The notes beneath the pieces were generated by a model. It saw only the letters and a list, made by a program, of their open reading frames with translations. It was not told the DNA's origin and did no database searches. Shown in pieces: positions 8,698-16,680 of a stretch of 64,000 bases of DNA. How positions within the stretch are numbered: the stretch's first letter is position 1; each line of letters begins with the position of its first letter. The position numbers and the translations under genes are program-made. This DNA comes from UBA1433 sp964581565 (GTDB lineage: Bacteria > Bacillota > Clostridia > Eubacteriales > UBA1433), in contig CAZOOZ010000007.1 in NCBI GenBank assembly GCA_964581565.1, forward strand, positions 46,431-110,430, in the 5' to 3' direction.

Positions 8698-8726
8698 AGA
8701 TTACACTATTTTTTCTATAAATGCAA
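8698..8726 (-). promoter_or_regulatory. Candidate promoter of the S10 operon
   Basis: TTGCAT, 17 nt, TAATCT (or TGTAAT with 15 nt) lies about 200 nt upstream of rpsJ and just before the structured leader. The boxes are only moderately close to consensus. Beyond it, to 8863, the region is AT-rich and shows no further feature. Confidence 0.4.
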
Positions 8727-8863
8727 GTGTTTTTTTGATATTTTTTATTTTTATTGTTTAATTGACATAAAAAACAACGTTCTTATAAATATTATTTAAA
8801 ATTTACAGATAATACAGCAAAAATATCCGTATTGCTGCTATTAAAAAGTAAAAAATAAAATAT

Positions 8864-10132
8864 TCATTTTATTTTCCTGCACTCCAAATAAAATCTTTTA
8901 TCGATGGCATGCCCGATCGAAAAACTCTTTTTCGGGAAAGTGCCGCTGCTCATAATGGATGTGAACAGCTCGGATTTCTGCATTTTGGGAAGCATAATCC
9001 CCGCGCAGGATGGCCGGTCAGCCATTTCCATCGCGCTTTTATCATCGTGGATATAATCTATTTTCCCGCCGTTTGACGCTATGTAGCTTTGGCAGAATTC
9101 ATCCGCAAGGCCGATTACTTCGCCGATTGCAAGGCCCTTTACAGCATATTCTTTCACTTCTTTTGAAGTAATGAATTTAATTGTATGTACACTATCGACA
9201 TCTTTACTTTTAGCAGAGAAAAATTTTTCCGCTTCAGAAATAAAATCGGCGGTATTTGTATCAAAAAGCACTCTGTGAATCGGCTCAAACATAATAGACG
9301 GATCATGAATATTGACAAGCTCTACCAAACTGAATCTTGCGGGATGTGTTCTTTTTTGCTCTTTTGATAAGGTGGATTTTATATTCTCCCAGCAAACCTT
9401 GGCTGTAGCCAGACTGTGATTACCGTCTCCTACCGCAAAAATAACGGGAGATTTTATTTCTTTTCCATATTTATTTACAAGAACATCTTGATTTGAAAGA
9501 CGATCGATTGCTTGTTGGATCTGTGAGATTTTTTCTGTTACATTCCATCCTTTAATATGTCCGCCGCCGCCTATAAGATCAAAATCATATAATTTATTAT
9601 CCGTATCATTACAGGTTTTCGCAAGCGGTTCTATTACCGTGTAATCGGGATCATCGATAAAAACAACTACATGCGGCATTTCTATCGGAGCATCTTTACG
9701 AACTTCTACTCTTGGCGGCAGGCGGTCTTCGATCGTTTTTTCTGTTGCGCGTACGGGTGCTATTGATCCTTCATGGTAATCATAATATTCAAGATCCAAC
9801 GTGCCCATCAATCCTTTTCTTACACTTCCGTTTGCGAGGGTTCGCTCTACGTAAATGTATGCATCCTTCAATACTTCAAAGATGCCTTCACTAAGATATT
9901 TTCGCATAGTTTTGTTTGCTTTTTTTGCCTCTTGCCTTGTATCTTTGATCCCAAGATAAGCTTCGGGAAACATTAATCTTAGAGCAGATGGGGCAAGCCC
10001 TATTTCTTGATCAAGTCCGTCCCAGTATTGTTTTTGCGACGAATATTGATCGCATGCAATAACGCTCCATAAACACATATCCACATTGCGCGGAACACAT
10101 ATATCTGCAGGTAAAAACACTTTATTTATCAA
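8864..10132 (-). CDS. DUF1015 family protein
   Basis: A 422-residue protein matching the DUF1015 family (HTH-like ParB-related proteins of unknown function). It opens MINKVFLPADICVPRNVDMCLWSVIACDQYSS and contains the family landmarks RPPRVEVRKDAP-type segment, FAVGDGNHSLATAKVCWE near residue 235 and GHAIDKRF near the end. No signal peptide or membrane segment. It is followed on the same strand, 366 nt later, by the S10 operon. Family assignment is from remembered conserved segments; no biochemical role is known. Confidence 0.85.
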   Translation of the reverse strand: MINKVFLPADICVPRNVDMCLWSVIACDQYSSQKQYWDGLDQEIGLAPSALRLMFPEAYLGIKDTRQEAKKANKTMRKYLSEGIFEVLKDAYIYVERTLANGSVRKGLMGTLDLEYYDYHEGSIAPVRATEKTIEDRLPPRVEVRKDAPIEMPHVVVFIDDPDYTVIEPLAKTCNDTDNKLYDFDLIGGGGHIKGWNVTEKISQIQQAIDRLSNQDVLVNKYGKEIKSPVIFAVGDGNHSLATAKVCWENIKSTLSKEQKRTHPARFSLVELVNIHDPSIMFEPIHRVLFDTNTADFISEAEKFFSAKSKDVDSVHTIKFITSKEVKEYAVKGLAIGEVIGLADEFCQSYIASNGGKIDYIHDDKSAMEMADRPSCAGIMLPKMQKSELFTSIMSSGTFPKKSFSIGHAIDKRFYLECRKIK

Positions 10133-10199
10133 GCCCTTCTTCTCCTTTATTTCTTACTTCTTAGATAATAAGGTATTATGTTTTTTAAAATAGCTATAT

Positions 10200-10886
10200 T
10201 CAAATGACTGCCGCTTTGTTTTCGCTGATTTTTATCTCTTCCAAAAAAGACAGGATTTCAACAGCCGTATCGACAACAGCATTTGCAGGCAATTCTTCGA
10301 GGATTTTTTTATCTCTAAACCCCCAGCTCACAAGAATGCAGTCCATCTGCGCATTTTGCGCCGTCTGGCTATCTACTTCGGAGTCCCCTATGTAGGCAGC
10401 CTTTTCTTTCAGGCTGCCCAGTTGCTTCAGTGCCTGCAACACCATGTCGGCATAAGGCTTTCTGCGCACTTTCTCCTGTTGGCCGATAGCAACTTTGATA
10501 TAATGCTGAAAATATTTCTGAGTCAGCTCTTCCACTGCCGCCTGATTTTTATTTGAAACAATGGCCATCTTGTACCCCAGGATTTTTAAATCACTCAATA
10601 ACTGCACCACGCCCGCATACGGCTTTGTTGTATGATCACAATGATTTGTGTAATACTCTCTGAAATCTTTAAAAATATTCTGTAATTCATCTTCATCCAA
10701 AGGTTCGGCAATGGAGCGTTGAAGTAATTTCATCATGCCGTTGCCAACATTTCGCCTCACATCCTGAAGACTCTGAATCGGATAGCCATATTTGTTCATG
10801 ATATAATTAATGCTGTTCGCCAAGTCTTCCAGCGTATACAGCAATGTGCCGTCTAAGTCAAAAATGATTGTATCATATTTTTTCAT
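10200..10886 (-). CDS. HAD-family hydrolase, phosphoglycolate phosphatase-like
   Basis: A 228-residue haloacid-dehalogenase phosphatase. Motif I is IIFDLDGTLLYT with the nucleophile Asp10 and acid Asp12; a helical cap follows; motif II is MAIVSNKN; motif III/IV is YIGDSEVDSQTAQNA. The cap type and the motif arrangement resemble Gph/PpaX enzymes. The true substrate cannot be read from sequence. It lies 67 nt upstream of the DUF1015 gene in the same direction and may be co-transcribed. Confidence 0.85.
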   Translation of the reverse strand: MKKYDTIIFDLDGTLLYTLEDLANSINYIMNKYGYPIQSLQDVRRNVGNGMMKLLQRSIAEPLDEDELQNIFKDFREYYTNHCDHTTKPYAGVVQLLSDLKILGYKMAIVSNKNQAAVEELTQKYFQHYIKVAIGQQEKVRRKPYADMVLQALKQLGSLKEKAAYIGDSEVDSQTAQNAQMDCILVSWGFRDKKILEELPANAVVDTAVEILSFLEEIKISENKAAVI

Positions 10887-11005
10887 ATTTTTATCTTGCT
10901 TTCTTTATTTCAATATTACTCCTACATTTTTTAAATTATTTTGTATTGAGGTTCCTTATTTTATCATATTTTTTATAAATACAAAAACAATATTGCAAAT
11001 AAAAA

Positions 11006-11032
11006 AAGATCGGCAATGCATTTGCCGATCTT
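11006..11032 (-). terminator. Rho-independent terminator of collagen-like gene 1
   Basis: An 11-bp perfect stem AAGATCGGCAA/TTGCCGATCTT with a 5-nt loop is followed on the minus strand by TTTTTTT. It lies 10 nt after the stop codon. Confidence 0.9.
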
Positions 11033-11041
11033 GCAATTTTT

Positions 11042-11971
11042 TTAATCCGCCGAAGGAGTAAATATGATGAGATTCATATTCCTGTTGACTGCATCAGCCG
11101 AAGTAATATTTGTCGCAGCCGTGACGATCACCCGAACATCATATGTTGATGTAGTTGTAGATACCGCTGTGTCGACATATGTGCCGGCTACAGGTATGCT
11201 AAGCGTGCCAAAATTGGAATTCATTGTCATAACAGTCTTCGTATTGATCAATGTTGCTCCCCTGTAGAGCCTTATTTCAGCAATGAAGTTGCTACTGGCC
11301 GTTACTACCGGCTGCAATTCTAATGAATAGTCTATTTTTACATCATCGCCGATTGTTACCGCAGAGGTCACCGATGCTACCGTTGTTTCGGTAGATAGTG
11401 GCGGAAATACATCAATAGATCCGCTATTATTATAGTATGCCAATGTTCCTCCGCCTTCACCCGCCGGCCCTGTGGCTCCGGTTGCACCTGTCGGCCCTGT
11501 GGCTCCATCGGCGCCATCGGCTCCGGTTGCTCCTGTAGCACCTGTGGCTCCATCGGCTCCGGTTGCACCTGTGGCACCCGCTGCTCCCACTTCACCTTGT
11601 ATGCCTTGCGTGCCCGTGGCTCCTGTCGGACCCGTTGCTCCCGTCGGACCCGTAACCCCTGTCGGACCTGTTGCCCCGGCTATTCCGGTCGGACCTGTAG
11701 GCCCTGTAGCTCCCGCGCCTGTGGCTCCCGTGGCTCCATCGGCGCCTGCCGTCCCGGCAGTTCCTTTAGCGCCCTGCGCTCCCGCAGATCCTGCTACGCC
11801 TGTAGCACCTGTCTCACCCGTTGCTCCCGTCGGGCCTGTCGGCCCCGTGGCTCCGATCACTGTTGTCTGATCAGAGGTCGTTGACGATGAGGAAGATGGT
11901 GTACATGCGCATGCCAGCAAGGCAAGTATTGTTATTACAATAAATAATGCCATAAATCTTTTCTTTTTCAA
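11042..11971 (-). CDS. Collagen-like lipoprotein with GXY repeats
   Basis: A 309-residue secreted protein. Residues 1-21 form a lipoprotein signal with lipobox LLAC and Cys21. A Ser/Thr linker follows, then about 135 residues of Gly-X-Y repeats (GPT, GAT, GAD, GVT). The repeats are interrupted once at GATGAGATG and contain a TQGIQGEVGAAGA insert. A C-terminal domain of about 135 residues ends NLIIFTPSAD and does not match BclA-type heads. The start is TTG, five nt after AGAGGTGA. Thr in GXT triplets is a known glycosylation site in BclA-type proteins. A lipid anchor on a collagen-like protein is unusual for exosporium proteins. Confidence 0.85.
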   Translation of the reverse strand: MKKKRFMALFIVITILALLACACTPSSSSSTTSDQTTVIGATGPTGPTGATGETGATGVAGSAGAQGAKGTAGTAGADGATGATGAGATGPTGPTGIAGATGPTGVTGPTGATGPTGATGTQGIQGEVGAAGATGATGADGATGATGATGADGADGATGPTGATGATGPAGEGGGTLAYYNNSGSIDVFPPLSTETTVASVTSAVTIGDDVKIDYSLELQPVVTASSNFIAEIRLYRGATLINTKTVMTMNSNFGTLSIPVAGTYVDTAVSTTTSTYDVRVIVTAATNITSADAVNRNMNLIIFTPSAD

Positions 11972-12024
11972 ACGCTTTCACCTCTTTTTTGTATTACTTA
12001 TCGTTTTTATTGCAAATTTATATT

Positions 12025-12079
12025 ACAATCATAACAAAGGATGATTGCAAAAGCAAATATTTGTTGAAAAGTGTTTGAA
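12025..12079 (-). repeat. 5'-flank repeat, copy 1 (collagen gene 1)
   Basis: Fifty-five bases upstream of collagen-like gene 1 are identical to 13042-13096, upstream of the gapped collagen gene. The identity shows that the two loci arose by duplication including their promoter region. No confident promoter boxes can be assigned. Confidence 0.95.
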
Positions 12080-12179
12080 TTTTTTTAAAATAAAAATATA
12101 TTGTCGATATGTTTTCATTATTATATTGTTATTCAAACAATAAATTTTCAATCTTAATGAAATGCCGTACATAAAAAAT

Positions 12180-12201
12180 GAGCCGTCTTTAAAGACGGCT
12201 C
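12180..12201 (-). terminator. Terminator of collagen-like gene 2
   Basis: An 11-bp perfect palindrome, GAGCCGTCTTT/AAAGACGGCTC, is followed on the minus strand by ATTTTTTA. It lies about 50 nt after the stop codon of the BclA-like gene. Confidence 0.9.
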
Positions 12202-12249
12202 AAATCATTTTAAAATTATAATTTAATGAACTATCAAAATCTGTTGCTT

Positions 12250-12941
12250 TTAGGATAATAAAACTATATTCAACTGCGCTCCGACACTAGGCGCTAAATC
12301 CATTGTAAAAGGTATTGCCGAATTATTTCGCAGTGTTATGACATCTCCCGCGGCAAGGGTCAACATTGCAGACCCTGATACTTCACCGGTTGAAACTAAC
12401 GCCATCGTATTTGTAGAAACGTCTACCGTGCCATTTACGGCTAGCGCAAGCGCAGCACCGACTCCTGCCGTAATATTTATTTTATATGTAATGAGATATG
12501 TACCTTCTGTGGGCACCGTAACACTTACTGTGCCTGCCGTATGCGTGATCCCGCTCAATGGTCCGTTGTTACTGAAAGGCACATCGGCTCCGGCGGGAAG
12601 AGTCGCATCTGATGCAAGCTGATAAACATATCCGAATGTTGTAACTCCCGCACCTGTCGGCCCTGTGGCTCCGGTTGCACCTGTCGGCCCTGTGGCTCCA
12701 TCGGCGCCATCGGCTCCGGTTGCTCCTGTAGCACCTGTGGCTCCATCGGCGCCATCGGCTCCGGTTGCACCTGTAGCACCCGCCGCGCCCACTTCACCTT
12801 GTATGCCTTGCGCACCTGTGGTTCCTGTCGCACCTGTAGTGCCTGTCTCACCCGTCGGGCCTGTAGGCCCTGTTGCACCCGCTGCGCCCACTTCACCTTG
12901 TATGCCTTGCGTGCCCGTGGCTCCTGTCGGACCCGTTGCTC
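12250..12941 (-). CDS. BclA-like collagen protein, 5' end missing in assembly gap
   Basis: The C-terminal about 230 residues are readable. A Gly-X-Y region (GPT, GAT, GAD, GTTGAQ) with two TQGIQGEVGAAGA-type blocks leads into a 135-residue head starting GAGVTTFGYVYQLAS. The head contains GTYLITYKINITAG and ITLRNNSAIPFTMDL and ends LNIVLLS. That head resembles the C-terminal trimerisation domain of Bacillus exosporium protein BclA. The start codon and signal lie in the run of N, so the apparent continuation of the frame across the gap is artificial. The repeats match gene 1 closely, which explains the assembly failure. Confidence 0.85.
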
Positions 12942-13041
12942 NNNNNNNNNNNNNNNNNNNNNNNNNNNNNNNNNNNNNNNNNNNNNNNNNNNNNNNNNNN
13001 NNNNNNNNNNNNNNNNNNNNNNNNNNNNNNNNNNNNNNNNN
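12942..13041. other. Assembly gap (100 N)
   Basis: Exactly 100 N within the repetitive collagen region. A round number like this normally marks a scaffold join of unknown true length, so the size of collagen gene 2 cannot be stated. Confidence 0.99.
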
Positions 13042-13096
13042 ACAATCATAACAAAGGATGATTGCAAAAGCAAATATTTGTTGAAAAGTGTTTGAA
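13042..13096 (-). repeat. 5'-flank repeat, copy 2 (collagen gene 2)
   Basis: Identical over 55 bases to 12025-12079. Its position just upstream of the gap places the lost start codon of collagen gene 2 roughly 50-60 bases to its left, by analogy with gene 1. Confidence 0.95.
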
Positions 13097-13227
13097 AAAT
13101 TTTTTAAATGTATATATATTTGATACAATATTGAATATTGCAAAAATATATAGTACCATGAATTAAAATCTTATTCACTATATTATCTTGTTAAAATTTA
13201 TCAATTTATAATAAAGGAGTGCTGTGA

Positions 13228-15282
13228 TTGGTTACTACATATCCTGATACTAAAAGAAAATATTTAAAATGGCTGTTTCTTGCCTATTGTTGCGCTGTAG
13301 GCCTTCGCTATTTGATTGCAATCCTAACAAGTCAAAATCCGTTTATTATGCCTGACGAAGCCCTCTATGCAAATATTGCGCGTTCACTCATATCCGGCGA
13401 TGCAATTTCTCTTCGAAATCAGCCACTTACTTACACAAATATATTGTACGCGCTTTTGATATCGCCCATATATTCTATTTTTAAAGCCGGTGCACAATTT
13501 CGAATGATACAGCTTTTCAATTGTATTGTCATGAATTTAGCCATCTTCCCGGCTTACGGCATTGCCAATAATCTTACCAAAAACCAGAAAGCAGCCTTTG
13601 GCATTGCTCTTTTGTCACTGCTTGTGCCGGATATGCTGCTCACCACGCGCATTATGACCGAGGCTATTGTGTATCCGCTTTTTTTGTTGGTCGTCTATCT
13701 CATGTTCGGCAAATTCTCAACAACAGATTCAAAGCTTGGAAAAGCATTTTTTACGGGGCTGCTTGCATTTTTATTGACACAAGCAAAATCCGGCTCGATT
13801 GCATTGGCTGTTGTTTTTTTTGTTATATTGCTTATTGACTTCATACGTTCCCGCAACCGCAGCAACTTAGATCATGCTTTGGTATTTTTAATCACATATG
13901 CTGCCTTATATATACTGACGCGCTTTGTGCTTTCATCACAGGGAATGGATTTTGATGTCCAATCGATCTATCAAACACAAACACAGCTTCCAACGCTGAT
14001 CCATTTGAAACAAACATTACCGGGTCTGTTGCTATATGCTTTCTTCATTCCGGTCGCTTTTGGTATCTACCCTCTGCTGCTGCCGGCATCCAATTTAAGC
14101 CGTTATGATGATGTGCAAAAAAAGCAGGCAGCACTTGCCCTTATCTCACTGGCACTATATGCTATTGGCGCATGCTACCTCTTTTTTGATACTGAAACGA
14201 TTGGCAACTTCTTTCAAGGGAGAATACATATCCGATATGTATTTATGTTTCTTCCGCTGCTTTTGGGGTTTGTGTTTTCTCCAAGCCTGGAAGGCGCCAA
14301 GCCAAACGGCAAACTTATCGCATTCTTAGGGTTCCTGCTTGCAATGATGATGGGCGTATCTTTTGATGCGTTGTTATCGGGACGCCAATATCCTGTTGAT
14401 GCTATTTCACTCTCTTATATCATTTATGATGATTCTGTTTTAAACTGGGGGCTTTTATCACAAATTGCCGCTGTCACCTTTGCCGCGGGCATATTTGGTT
14501 TAATAGCTTATAAAGGTTGGAACAAACAAGTAAAAAGAATATTCACGATTTTCCTTATTTTAGGGCTTATCACGGCAAACTGGCTAGGATATGACTTAAA
14601 TGAGTATAACAACAGTGAAGCCTTATCATCAGACGCACAGCAATGTGCCCTGGAGCTTTCGGATCAGGCAACATTAATTGTGCCGGATAGTGGTACTTAT
14701 TTTGATAACACACTTTCCGTACTGGATATCGCAATGACTGATGCGCCCTATTTTATAAAATATAATGATTTATGCGCTTCTCTTGATGATTATGGCACGC
14801 TTGTTTCTCAATTGCCGCCTAAATACTGGACAGAAAACCCGGTCAACACGATTCCTGTTCCCGACAAAATTGTGTTCAGCTACACTGCTTTTTCCAAAAT
14901 GGTTTTAGCAGATGACGCACAGGTGCAGTTTTCAGATAATGGTTATTATGGTATTGTAAGCCTTGATGAAAATCAAAGACTTTTCCACAGCGCACTTGCC
15001 GGATTATCTTCAAGCGGCGAGCCGCAAAGTGATACGGTGCTTTATATTTATGACGAAGCATTATTATCGCAAGACAGCATCCGTATTTATTTCCAGACAT
15101 CCTGCTCTTCCGACGCTGCTCTTAGCCTTTCATGCGGAGAAACGCAGTTTACATATGACTTGGATAAAGACAGCAATTGGATATACGGGGATTTTGCTGT
15201 TCCCGAGGGTGCTACTGTATTAAAGATTGCGGTGCAAACCCTGTCGGGTGAACCGATCATAAATACATATATGCTCAAATAG
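13228..15282 (+). CDS. GT-C type membrane glycosyltransferase
   Basis: A 684-residue polytopic membrane protein. About twelve hydrophobic segments lie in residues 15-460, followed by a soluble extracytoplasmic domain of about 210 residues. The first external loop has PFIMPDEALYANIARSL, with the acidic Asp43-Glu44 pair typical of GT-C enzymes that use polyprenyl-phosphate sugars (GT39/GT83 and RgtA-D-like families). It starts with TTG, seven nt after AAAGGAGT. It is divergent from the collagen-like genes; glycosylation of their Thr-rich repeats is an inference from proximity. The exact sugar and acceptor are unknown. Confidence 0.75.
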   Translation: MVTTYPDTKRKYLKWLFLAYCCAVGLRYLIAILTSQNPFIMPDEALYANIARSLISGDAISLRNQPLTYTNILYALLISPIYSIFKAGAQFRMIQLFNCIVMNLAIFPAYGIANNLTKNQKAAFGIALLSLLVPDMLLTTRIMTEAIVYPLFLLVVYLMFGKFSTTDSKLGKAFFTGLLAFLLTQAKSGSIALAVVFFVILLIDFIRSRNRSNLDHALVFLITYAALYILTRFVLSSQGMDFDVQSIYQTQTQLPTLIHLKQTLPGLLLYAFFIPVAFGIYPLLLPASNLSRYDDVQKKQAALALISLALYAIGACYLFFDTETIGNFFQGRIHIRYVFMFLPLLLGFVFSPSLEGAKPNGKLIAFLGFLLAMMMGVSFDALLSGRQYPVDAISLSYIIYDDSVLNWGLLSQIAAVTFAAGIFGLIAYKGWNKQVKRIFTIFLILGLITANWLGYDLNEYNNSEALSSDAQQCALELSDQATLIVPDSGTYFDNTLSVLDIAMTDAPYFIKYNDLCASLDDYGTLVSQLPPKYWTENPVNTIPVPDKIVFSYTAFSKMVLADDAQVQFSDNGYYGIVSLDENQRLFHSALAGLSSSGEPQSDTVLYIYDEALLSQDSIRIYFQTSCSSDAALSLSCGETQFTYDLDKDSNWIYGDFAVPEGATVLKIAVQTLSGEPIINTYMLK

Positions 15283-15300
15283 CTTTCAAATCAAATATAA

Positions 15301-15328
15301 TAAGGCTGACGGAGTTTCATCAGCCTTA
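15301..15328 (+). terminator. Terminator of the glycosyltransferase gene
   Basis: TAAGGCTGA and TCAGCCTTA pair over nine bases around a 10-nt loop, followed by TTTTTATTTTA. It lies 18 nt past the stop. Confidence 0.9.
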
Positions 15329-15417
15329 TTTTTATTTTATAAGTTCATCATATTATTAAAAAAAAACGGTTATTAAGTTATGAAGAAAATAATTTAATGG
15401 TAAACTTTCCAAATAAT

Positions 15418-15477
15418 TTATAACACAGTAACACAATTGCGTCCCTTATCTTTTGATTCATATATGAAGAGCGGCAC
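15418..15477 (-). pseudogene. Remnant of a GGDEF-domain C-terminus
   Basis: The minus strand encodes YESKDKGRNCVTVL followed by a stop. This is the typical last stretch of diguanylate cyclase GGDEF domains (AxxALYxxKxxGRNxV). Immediately upstream, GCCGCTCTTCAT still reads like the AAL part but in a shifted frame, and nothing further of the domain is recognisable. I read this as the decayed tail of a lost gene. The rest of the region between the glycosyltransferase terminator and tRNA-Ser shows no other feature. Confidence 0.5.
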
Positions 15478-15664
15478 AATAGACGACTGCAACAATCATG
15501 ATAAAGCATGCAAAATACCTATTTAGATGCTCATTGACGAGTATATTTTTAAAAAATATATCATTCTTTAATTTTATATGCAGATATTCTCTGCCATTAG
15601 AGTTAATCATTTAGATAAAACATAAGCCGCTGGACTATATTCCGCGCAGCTCTATCAGGCAAAC

Positions 15665-15756
15665 TGGCGGAAAGGGAGGGATTCGAACCCTCGGTGGGGT
15701 ATCAGCCCACACACGATTTCCAATCGTGCGCCTTAAGCCAACTCAGCCACCTTTCC
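15665..15756 (-). tRNA. tRNA-Ser (GGA)
   Basis: A class II tRNA. The acceptor stem GGAAAGG/CCTTTCC is perfect, the variable arm is long, the T-loop is GGTTCGAATCC and the anticodon GGA sits in the loop between ACGAT and ATCGT. The CCA end is encoded. It is transcribed alone from a near-consensus promoter just upstream. Confidence 0.97.
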
Positions 15757-15767
15757 GCGCATTTCAT

Positions 15768-15796
15768 ATTATACTGACTCAGTGGCATTCTGTCAA
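15768..15796 (-). promoter_or_regulatory. Promoter of tRNA-Ser
   Basis: TTGACA, 17 nt, TATAAT: an exact sigma-A consensus, ending 11 nt before the tRNA 5' end. Confidence 0.92.
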
Positions 15797-15822
15797 TGAA
15801 GCTGAACAACAAAACTTAAAAT

Positions 15823-15857
15823 AAAAAAGACATGCACAAATTTTACATGTCTTTTTT
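15823..15857 (-). terminator. Terminator after spoIIQ
   Basis: A 12-bp perfect stem AAAAAAGACATG/CATGTCTTTTTT around an 11-nt loop lies 10 nt after the spoIIQ stop. It ends in a T-run on the minus strand. Confidence 0.9.
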
Positions 15858-15867
15858 ATTAAAGTAC

Positions 15868-16617
15868 CTATTTAATATATTGCGTAGGATCAATTGATTT
15901 ATCATTTTGCCAAACTTCAAAATGCAAATGTGACGGATCATCAATTTCAAATGCAGCCGTATTCCCCACTTTTGCTATCACATCACCTTGCTTAATAGTT
16001 TGTCCGGCTTTCACGCTAACAGATTCATCTAAATTTGCATAAACTGTTTTAATATTGCTACCGTGTTTTAAGAGAATACATTGTCCCAGTTTTCCGTCTG
16101 TATAGACTTTTTCAACTGTCCCGTCTAAGGACGCTTTTACATTCTCGCCTATTTCTGCAGAAATATCTACCCCCATATGGTCCGATCTGTACTCATTTAA
16201 CGTAACGCTAAAAACCGGATCCGTGTTATAGCTGTATGCCATAGTTATTTTTGTTTTTGACACGGGATTTTTAATATCTTTTAAGCTTACCGTTTCTTCT
16301 TTATTTGCAGTTGTCGTTGTTTGAGCAGCCGCGGAAGTAGTGTTCTCATCTGTTTGCTCATCTTCTGCGGTACTTGTTGTATCTGTCTGGGCGCTTGCCG
16401 GCTCGTCGGCTATGTTTTCTGTGTCTCTGCCAATATCAATCTCATCTTCATAAGCAGAATTCTCCAGTTCACTTAATTTATTTTTTTCGTTTCTGTCTTG
16501 AATAATTTTTGTCCCTGCTACTGTTACGAGCAATAATAAGACAAGTATAGTAAATATTGAATATATGGCCGGTTTATTATTTTTATTTTCATTCTCATTT
16601 TTCTTATTGTTCGTCAT
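15868..16617 (-). CDS. spoIIQ: SpoIIQ-type M23 (LytM-like) engulfment protein
   Basis: A forespore membrane protein that in other spore-formers pairs with SpoIIIAH across the intermembrane space. The 249 residues have a membrane segment at 17-36, a Thr/Ala-rich acidic linker to about 110, and a LytM fold at 120-249. The zinc-ligand positions are kept: His147 and Asp151 (HMGVD) and His232 in HLH. The second active-site histidine of peptidases, expected at YAHL, is Asn195, so endopeptidase activity is doubtful. It lies directly downstream of spoIID, with a hairpin and a sigma-F-like promoter in between. Confidence 0.9.
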   Translation of the reverse strand: MTNNKKNENENKNNKPAIYSIFTILVLLLLVTVAGTKIIQDRNEKNKLSELENSAYEDEIDIGRDTENIADEPASAQTDTTSTAEDEQTDENTTSAAAQTTTTANKEETVSLKDIKNPVSKTKITMAYSYNTDPVFSVTLNEYRSDHMGVDISAEIGENVKASLDGTVEKVYTDGKLGQCILLKHGSNIKTVYANLDESVSVKAGQTIKQGDVIAKVGNTAAFEIDDPSHLHFEVWQNDKSIDPTQYIK

Positions 16618-16624
16618 AAAATCA

Positions 16625-16654
16625 CCTCTGAAATTATTTTCTCAATTTCAGAGG
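16625..16654 (-). promoter_or_regulatory. Hairpin covering the spoIIQ ribosome binding site
   Basis: CCTCTGAAATT and AATTTCAGAGG form a perfect 11-bp stem with an 8-nt loop. The right arm contains the AGAGG of the spoIIQ ribosome binding site (AGAGGTGATTTTATG). No U-run follows, so it is not a terminator. Transcripts reading through from spoIID would mask the site. Confidence 0.7.
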
Positions 16655-16663
16655 ATTTTATTC
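16635..16663 (-). promoter_or_regulatory. Sigma-F-like promoter of spoIIQ
   Basis: GAATA, 14 nt, TGAGAAAATA fits the forespore sigma-F pattern (GNATA ... GGNNANAATA) except for one G. spoIIQ is a sigma-F gene in Bacillus and Clostridium. The predicted start falls inside the right arm of the hairpin, so such a transcript would lack the left arm. Confidence 0.5.
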
Positions 16664-16680
16664 GCTTTTTAAATATTTTT

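Noticed and set aside
11472..11870. Long plus-strand frame rich in Pro, Val and Ala opposite the collagen repeats
   Set aside because: It is the antisense of GXY codons, without a ribosome binding site; repeat sequence keeps several frames open.
12025..13096. Flanking 55-base repeats as transposon ends
   Set aside because: They are duplicated 5' flanks of paralogous genes, with no transposase or terminal inverted repeats.
12942..13143. Apparent N-terminal extension of collagen gene 2 through the N run, starting MQYSILYQIY
   Set aside because: It reads through unknown bases and into the 5' flank that is non-coding in gene 1.
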